Assembly (NCBI GenBank): GCA_047626155.1
Contig: JBLHRR010000181.1
Coordinates: 1-9,852, forward strand
Source: CALGLS01 sp047626155
GTDB taxonomy: Bacteria; Bacteroidota; Bacteroidia; Chitinophagales; Saprospiraceae
DNA: 9,852 nucleotides
Direction: 5' to 3'
Shown here: piece after piece, positions 6,587-9,852 of the stretch
Layout: every line of letters starts with the position of its first letter
How positions within the stretch are numbered: position 1 is the first letter of the stretch
Translations under genes and position numbers: made by a program
The notes under the pieces: model-generated
The model's input: only the letters and a program-made list of their open reading frames with translations
Told to the model about the DNA's origin: nothing
Database searches by the model: none

Positions 6587-6967
6587 TTATTTTCCTGCAA
6601 TAGCAGAGATTTCAATATTGACAAACTTTGGAAGGTTTGCTACTTCGACTAACTCTCTCGCCGGGGCAGTGTCCTCATCGAAGTATTCTGCATAGACTGC
6701 ATTGATTTTGCTATACAAGTTCATATCGCTGACAAACACAGAACATTTAAGAATGTCTATATATCCCAATCCTGCTTCCGCTAAAACGGCACCCATGTTT
6801 TTCATTACCTGATGAGTTTCTGCTTCGATACTGTCTAATACGAGTTCACCAGTAGAAGGGTTTAGTGCAATTTGTCCAGAGCAATATAATACGCCATTGA
6901 AAAATACAGATTGGTTATAAGGCCCTACAGGAGCTGGGGCGTTGCTGGTATTGATGATTTTCTTCAT
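6587..6967 (-). CDS. ridA: RidA family reactive imine/enamine deaminase
   Basis: RidA hydrolyses reactive enamine/imine intermediates such as 2-aminoacrylate, protecting pyridoxal-phosphate enzymes. The 126-residue form starts MKKIINTSNAPAPVGPYNQS, the canonical N-terminus. The catalytic Arg104 in APARELVEVANLPK and the Glu in VNIEISAIA are present, as is GVLYCSGQIALNP. The frame stays open 16 codons further upstream to an ATG at 7015, adding MPTSVEEFITTIEKSP, which is not typical of the family. I chose the internal ATG at 6967 because it begins the conserved sequence and gives normal length. The longer start overlaps the stop of a possible small ORF (TAATG), so it cannot be excluded. Confidence 0.92.
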   Translation of the reverse strand: MKKIINTSNAPAPVGPYNQSVFFNGVLYCSGQIALNPSTGELVLDSIEAETHQVMKNMGAVLAEAGLGYIDILKCSVFVSDMNLYSKINAVYAEYFDEDTAPARELVEVANLPKFVNIEISAIAGK

Positions 6968-7014
6968 TGGTGATTTTTCAATTGTGGTGATAAATTCCTC
7001 TACACTAGTAGGCA

Positions 7015-7104
7015 TTAAAGCTTTCTCAGCTTCAGCAAATCAACTAGGTTGTCCACCGGATTTGCGAAATATTCAAGGTTTAGTAAATTTCTTTTCCGCC
7101 CCAT
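7015..7104 (-). CDS. Possible 29-residue small ORF upstream of ridA
   Basis: The ORF reads MGRKRNLLNLEYFANPVDNL and continues VDLLKLRKL. A purine-rich ggaggg lies 4 bases before its ATG, an unusually strong Shine-Dalgarno for this window. Its TAA overlaps the ATG of the longer ridA frame as TAATG, the layout of translational coupling. It lies between the rpmF terminator and ridA. The peptide is basic at the start and then amphipathic; no family is recognised. It may be a real small protein, a leader ORF, a remnant of a larger gene, or chance. Confidence 0.35.
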   Translation of the reverse strand: MGRKRNLLNLEYFANPVDNLVDLLKLRKL

Positions 7105-7137
7105 ATTGCCCTCCAATAGTGGTTTCCTAAGAAACAC

Positions 7138-7171
7138 AAAAAGCCCCTCATAAGATTATGGGAGCTTTTTT
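7138..7171 (-). terminator. Terminator after rpmF
   Basis: A stem of about 15 bp (aaaaagcccctcataa at 7138-7153 against ttatgggagctttttt at 7156-7171, with a small bulge) has A/T runs on both flanks. On the minus strand it lies about 35 bases after the rpmF stop and is followed by a T-run, so it should end the DUF177-rpmF transcript and separate it from ridA. It could also work on the + strand. Confidence 0.75.
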
Positions 7172-7206
7172 GCATTTTTTTGCTTGTCGCAAACCAGAGA
7201 AAATTG

Positions 7207-7395
7207 CTATTCCTCTGACGCTTCAATAACTACGTGTCCCCGATAGTACATACTACCGTCAAGCCAGTAAGCTCTGTGGAATTGGTGTGCTTCACCTGTA
7301 GTTTTGTCGATAGACACCTGTGGAATAGGTGCATTATAATGTGTACGACGTTTTCTTTTTCTCTGCTTAGAAATTTTACTCTTAGGATGTGCCAT
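7207..7395 (-). CDS. rpmF: 50S ribosomal protein L32
   Basis: This 62-residue protein of the large ribosomal subunit starts MAHPKSKISKQRKRKRRTHY, the diagnostic L32 N-terminus, and continues through HQFHRAYW and the terminal MYYRGHVVIEASEE typical of the Bacteroidota form. It contains no cysteine, so it is the zinc-independent version lacking the CxxC ribbon. It follows the DUF177 gene by 55 bases on the same strand, the conserved DUF177-rpmF pair found across bacteria, and is followed by a terminator. The ATG is fixed by homology. Confidence 0.97.
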   Translation of the reverse strand: MAHPKSKISKQRKRKRRTHYNAPIPQVSIDKTTGEAHQFHRAYWLDGSMYYRGHVVIEASEE

Positions 7396-7414
7396 GATAA
7401 AATTTATTTATGCC

Positions 7415-7440
7415 TTTGATTATAGTTTGGCTTAATCAAA
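7415..7440 (-). promoter_or_regulatory. Small hairpin between DUF177 gene and rpmF
   Basis: TTTGATTA (7415-7422) and TAATCAAA (7433-7440) form a perfect 8-bp stem with a 10-base loop in the 55-base gap. It is AT-rich and has no proper T-run, so it is not a strong terminator. It may shape processing or L32 translation; no function is shown. Confidence 0.35.
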
Positions 7441-7450
7441 AGCGGCTTAA

Positions 7451-7990
7451 TTATTTAAAATTTTTTAATGCGTCCCTAAAGGGATTCGACAAATCATTGT
7501 CTTCGTTACTTTCTTCATCAGCTTCTTTTTCATCTGATGATTGAATATGGCGAAGCATTTCTTCGTCGCAAGGGGCCTGCTCTTCTGATTTACAGTCGTA
7601 GGTCTTAATAATAGGAAGATTTAAAAGAATAAACTCAAAAAATGGCTTTGCGACATTCAATTCGCTTTTCCCCGAGGGGATATACCAAGTTTCATCATCT
7701 TCACTTTCTTCTTCCGCATATTTGACCAAAAGCTGATTGTTTCCTTTTACTGGCAGATTAATAGTAGCCAGGCAACGGTCGCAGTTGGTTTGTACAGCGC
7801 CTTCAAACTCGAAGATTAGCACAATCGTATCTGGACGTTTATCGAAATACAACCTGACATCAAATTTTCCATCCTGAATGACCTCCTGGTCAAAGTGTTC
7901 GAAAAATTCTTTATCTAATTGAAAATCAAACTGATGCATGCCCATTTTTAGCCCCATGATGGGAAGCGTAAAATGGTTCAACGATTTCAT
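7451..7990 (-). CDS. DUF177 (YceD-like) protein
   Basis: This 179-residue protein belongs to the DUF177/YceD family encoded directly upstream of rpmF and linked to 23S rRNA or large-subunit maturation in other bacteria. It starts MKSLNHFTLPIMGLKMGMHQ, the usual Bacteroidota beginning. It contains the family cysteine pair in NCDRCLATINLP (Cys70, Cys73) and further cysteines at YDCKSEEQAPCDEEML (Cys133, Cys141), which may bind metal. The acidic tail ends NPFRDALKNFK. The frame continues upstream to a TTG at 8020, but that codon lies inside the -7 promoter box at 8018-8025, so the ATG at 7990 is the real start. Confidence 0.9.
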   Translation of the reverse strand: MKSLNHFTLPIMGLKMGMHQFDFQLDKEFFEHFDQEVIQDGKFDVRLYFDKRPDTIVLIFEFEGAVQTNCDRCLATINLPVKGNNQLLVKYAEEESEDDETWYIPSGKSELNVAKPFFEFILLNLPIIKTYDCKSEEQAPCDEEMLRHIQSSDEKEADEESNEDNDLSNPFRDALKNFK

Positions 7991-8017
7991 ATGTAATGAA
8001 CTTCTTAAAAAGCGGTG

Positions 8018-8025
8018 CAAAGATA
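8018..8025 (-). promoter_or_regulatory. -7 promoter box of the DUF177-rpmF transcript
   Basis: TATCTTTG on the minus strand matches the Bacteroidota TAnnTTTG box and lies about 28 bases before the chosen DUF177 start. No TTG was found at the -33 position, so the upstream element is weak or absent. Confidence 0.55.
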
Positions 8026-8160
8026 CGATTTTTTTGGATAAATAGGTAGGAAGAGTTGCTGTTTTTTACCTTGAGTTGCGACTTGGGGTAAATTTGGGTT
8101 TGACTCCTCCAGAGTTTGCGTAGATAGAGGGCTTACCTTGCTAATCAAAGTTTCAATTAA

Positions 8161-8216
8161 AATCAAAATCAAAACCCGAGACATAGGAATTACGTTAGCA
8201 GGTTTTGATTTTGATT
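8161..8216 (-). terminator. Perfect 16-bp AT-rich inverted repeat downstream of the 22-mer repeat protein gene
   Basis: aatcaaaatcaaaacc (8161-8176) and ggttttgattttgatt (8201-8216) are exact reverse complements around a 24-base loop. Related atcaaa/ttttga units continue on both sides (8146-8160 and 8220-8240), so alternative pairings exist. It begins about 20 bases after the stop of the repeat-protein gene on the minus strand and is followed there by T-rich sequence, so it probably acts as a terminator although its stem is low in G+C. Confidence 0.5.
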
Positions 8217-8235
8217 GGCATTTTAATTTTGATTT

Positions 8236-9396
8236 TCAACTGTCTTTATCTTTTTCTCCTTCCCCGTCTCCTTCTTTCATCTTCTCCTCCGTATTCGCAA
8301 ACAAATCATTTGAAGGATCTATTTTTGGAGCAGTTGGTTCTTCTGGAGCAGCTGGTGGGGGAGGCGTAGTAGGTTTATCAAGTTTCCCCGTATTATGGTA
8401 ATCCCCTTTTGCAAAACGATCCGCCTTAGAAAAGAAATCATCAGTGCCATCCAGTAAACTATCACTGGTATCAATAGGAGCGCTAGTGAATTTTTGATCC
8501 GCCGCTTTTCGAGCCGCTTCAATTTTATCTGCCATCTCCTTCGCTTTATCAACAGTGTTATCAACACTTTGGTTATGAACGGCATCTTGTGCTCGTTCTA
8601 CCATGTCTTTACCTTCTGTGTTTTTAGCAGCATCTTTCTGGGCAGCATCGTAAAAGTCAGAAAACTTATTTCCAGCTTTATCTGCTGCTCCCTTGAAAGT
8701 ATTCATCATATCGCCTCCGACTTCCATGGCTTTGCCACCTACGTTTTCCGCCAAGTCTTTTCCTTGCTCTGCTAATGGACCTGCTTTATCCAGAATTTTT
8801 CCACCGACGTCTTCAGCCAAGCTCTTCCCTTTTTCTAGATAAGGAGCAGCCTTGTCCAAAATTTTGCCACTTACATCTTCTGCGATATCCATTCCTTTGT
8901 CGATCACAGGACCTGCCGTATCCAATACTTTACCTCCTATATCTTCCGTGATGTTTTTTGCTTTGTTAAAGACGTCTTCTCCCACGTCGAGTACTTTACC
9001 TCCTAGTTTTTCAACAGAAGAAGCGTCATCATTCAAGTCTTCTGAGCTTGTATTGCTAACGGTATCAGCGGCATCGTTGACAGAATCCATTTCGTCATTG
9101 CTGGCATCAGTACCTGCATCAAAAGTTCGTTCTGTAAATCCTTTGGCCCGATCAAAAACATCTCCTCCAACTTCCATTGCTTTTTCCGAAAGGTCACCTG
9201 CAACATCTTTGGCTTTGTCCATGAATTGACCTCCTAAGTCCGCCGCCTTTTCCGTTGCTTCGCTCAAGGTATCACCAGCACTATCCATTAATTTTCCACC
9301 AGCTTCTGTCCCAGCGTCAATGGCTTTGTCTGCTGCTGATTTAGAGATGGCTTTTGCACCAAACACTATTTTTTTTAAATCACCGAATAATCCCAT
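8236..9396 (-). CDS. 22-residue-repeat amphipathic helical protein (apolipoprotein/LEA-like)
   Basis: This 386-residue protein has no signal peptide or membrane segment (start MGLFGDLKKIVFGAKAISKS) and is rich in Ala, Asp, Lys and Gly. At least eight 22-residue units can be aligned: three looser ones at residues 27-92 and five consecutive ones at 129-238. The consensus begins ED(V/I)GGK(V/I)LDKAGP and ends KGKDLA, with a Gly-Gly at unit positions 4-5. The period of 22 as two 11-mers is the signature of amphipathic helices in apolipoproteins and group 3 LEA proteins. Residues 239-330 form a further Lys/Asp/Ala-rich helical stretch. Then come a proline-rich linker (TTPPPPAAP, 343-351) and an acidic/Lys tail. 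It might bind membranes or lipid bodies or act as a stress protectant; no enzyme motif is seen. It is monocistronic, with an AT-rich leader and no clear TAnnTTTG box. Confidence 0.85.
   Translation of the reverse strand: MGLFGDLKKIVFGAKAISKSAADKAIDAGTEAGGKLMDSAGDTLSEATEKAADLGGQFMDKAKDVAGDLSEKAMEVGGDVFDRAKGFTERTFDAGTDASNDEMDSVNDAADTVSNTSSEDLNDDASSVEKLGGKVLDVGEDVFNKAKNITEDIGGKVLDTAGPVIDKGMDIAEDVSGKILDKAAPYLEKGKSLAEDVGGKILDKAGPLAEQGKDLAENVGGKAMEVGGDMMNTFKGAADKAGNKFSDFYDAAQKDAAKNTEGKDMVERAQDAVHNQSVDNTVDKAKEMADKIEAARKAADQKFTSAPIDTSDSLLDGTDDFFSKADRFAKGDYHNTGKLDKPTTPPPPAAPEEPTAPKIDPSNDLFANTEEKMKEGDGEGEKDKDS
8683..9012 (-). repeat. Five tandem 66-bp coding repeats
   Basis: These bases encode residues 129-238 of the repeat protein as five in-phase 22-codon units without gaps. 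The units are similar in protein (Gly-Gly at positions 4-5, Leu-Asp at 8-9 in most) but diverged in DNA, suggesting old duplication under selection for helix pattern and not a recent slippage array. Confidence 0.75.
9121..9318 (-). repeat. Three diverged 66-bp coding repeats
   Basis: These bases encode residues 27-92 of the repeat protein as three weaker 22-residue units with the same phase of Gly-Gly and hydrophobic positions (for example EAGGKLMDSA, DLGGQFMDKAKD, EVGGDVFDRAKG). A Ser/Asp/Asn-rich spacer (residues 93-128) separates them from the five regular units. Confidence 0.55.
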
Positions 9397-9642
9397 GATA
9401 GATTGATTTTTAATTTAAGAATGAAGGTTGTATAAGAACTCAAATGAATTCACTACGACATATAATTATTGTCAAACATTAATTCGAACGGAGACAACAT
9501 TACTTTGACGGATTAGCAGTTTTAATATGAACCTGCTGTTTAAACGTAAAGATCATTAAAGTCTAATATTAAAGGTAATGAAAAGTAAGATAAAATTTAG
9601 AAAAAATCGTCGGATTCTACTCTTGCTACGACAAAAAATTAA
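9397..9642. other. AT-rich intergenic region upstream of the repeat-protein gene
   Basis: No gene is visible on either strand. It must hold the promoter of the repeat-protein gene. On the minus strand TTGACA (complement of 9469-9474) and a near TAnnTTTG (TAATGTTTG, one base too long) occur, but neither is convincing. Short imperfect repeats such as agcagtttt and gctgtttaa near 9516-9542 are noted without interpretation. Confidence 0.4.
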
Positions 9643-9727
9643 CTTCAACATTTGCAATCGTTTATTTAGCTGTAACGACTTCAACGAGTGAAAGCTAGAT
9701 AAACGATTGGGTGTAAAAATGTTGAGG
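9643..9727. ncRNA. Two-tier hairpin, possible structured RNA or element end
   Basis: An outer 11-bp stem (9643-9653 with 9717-9727, one G-T pair) encloses an asymmetric internal loop (1 base left, 7 right) and an inner 17-bp stem (9655-9671 with 9693-9709, one G-T pair) closed by a 21-base loop. This is far more pairing than the surrounding AT-rich DNA gives by chance. A second hairpin with a T-run follows 8 bases later on the + strand. It could be a small RNA, a terminal structure of a mobile element, or a cruciform site. No Rfam family is recognised and no promoter is seen. Confidence 0.35.
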
Positions 9728-9735
9728 CCTGGCCG

Positions 9736-9783
9736 CCCATCTGCGACAGTCGGACTGGTTCCAGTCAGACGGGTTATTTTTTG
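9736..9783 (+). terminator. Hairpin followed by T-run
   Basis: CCCATCTG (9736-9743) pairs with CAGACGGG (9766-9773) with one mismatch, and inside it GACTGG pairs with CCAGTC around tt (9753-9766), sharing one base with the outer arm. The + strand continues as ttattttttg, as in an intrinsic terminator. It could end a + strand transcript containing the hairpin at 9643-9727. On the minus strand there is no T-run after it. Confidence 0.5.
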
Positions 9784-9852
9784 TGTAATAAATCAAAATA
9801 GGTTTTTGGACAAATCTGGTGGTAGCGCCTGATTAGGTGGACGGGAAGACGG
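9774..9852 (-). CDS. Possible 3' end of a gene beyond the window edge
   Basis: From the right edge a minus-strand frame is open for 25 codons, reading RLPVHLIRRYHQICPKTYFD and ending LLHKK with TAA at 9774-9776. It looks somewhat coding (aromatic, basic, no bias to one base), but it is short and another frame is also open for 19 codons. No family is recognised. It overlaps the T-run of the neighbouring hairpin. Confidence 0.25.
   Translation of the reverse strand, partial: RLPVHLIRRYHQICPKTYFDLLHKK

Noticed and set aside
7991..8020. Longer DUF177 protein starting with TTG at 8020
   Set aside because: The TTG is part of the TATCTTTG promoter box, and the conserved family sequence begins at the ATG at 7990.
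8852..9229. 125-codon + strand open frame opposite the repeat protein
   Set aside because: It is a Ser/Thr/Pro-rich mirror of the Ala/Asp/Lys-rich repeat gene on the minus strand and has no family features.
9643..9727. Integron attC site
   Set aside because: The ends look a little like inverse-core and core boxes (CTTCAAC and GTTGAGG), but GTTGAGG breaks the GTTRRRY rule at the last base and CTTCAAC breaks RYYYAAC at the first. No integrase or cassette array is present.

Overview
The window looks like a piece of a Bacteroidota chromosome, possibly from the Saprospiria/Lewinella side; the phylum is a fairly safe inference and anything finer is a guess. Two promoters match the Bacteroidota pattern TTG-N19-TAnnTTTG (one before metK, one on the + strand at 2269-2299), and a -10-like TAnnTTTG box lies before the DUF177 gene. 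Most starts lack a Shine-Dalgarno sequence and have A-rich leaders, and several proteins are small lipoproteins of the Bacteroidota type.

Region 1-2520 is an accessory zone with much decay. It opens with the 3' end of an unidentified + strand gene, then an XRE-family repressor broken by two homopolymer indels and an in-frame stop. After a hairpin terminator, the minus strand carries an intact ankyrin-repeat lipoprotein. Directly upstream of it lies the broken C-terminal part of an Rhs/polymorphic-toxin-like protein with a lipase domain that still shows a Ser-Asp-His set. Further upstream is more frameshifted coding debris. The best reading is a decayed toxin with its possible immunity lipoprotein left behind.

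Region 2520-3310 holds one + strand lipoprotein gene bracketed by two long hairpins that share a GACAGC-NNN-GCTGTC core, followed by a strong bidirectional terminator.

Region 3401-8025 is a conserved minus-strand housekeeping block. Read in transcription order it contains a DUF177/YceD protein and ribosomal protein L32 (a classic pair), a terminator, a possible 29-codon small ORF overlapping an upstream ridA start, RidA, tryptophanyl-tRNA synthetase, a fumarylacetoacetate-hydrolase-family enzyme 19 bases behind trpS, and S-adenosylmethionine synthetase with its own promoter. plsX and fabH, common neighbours of DUF177-rpmF elsewhere, are absent here.

Region 8026-9852 holds a 386-residue cytoplasmic-looking protein built from at least eight 22-residue amphipathic units (apolipoprotein/LEA-like), bounded downstream by a perfect 16-bp AT-rich inverted repeat. 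Upstream of it lie about 380 bases without a clear gene. This stretch contains an 85-base two-tier hairpin and a second hairpin followed by a T-run, a possible small RNA or mobile-element end, and possibly the 3' tail of another minus-strand gene at the window edge.
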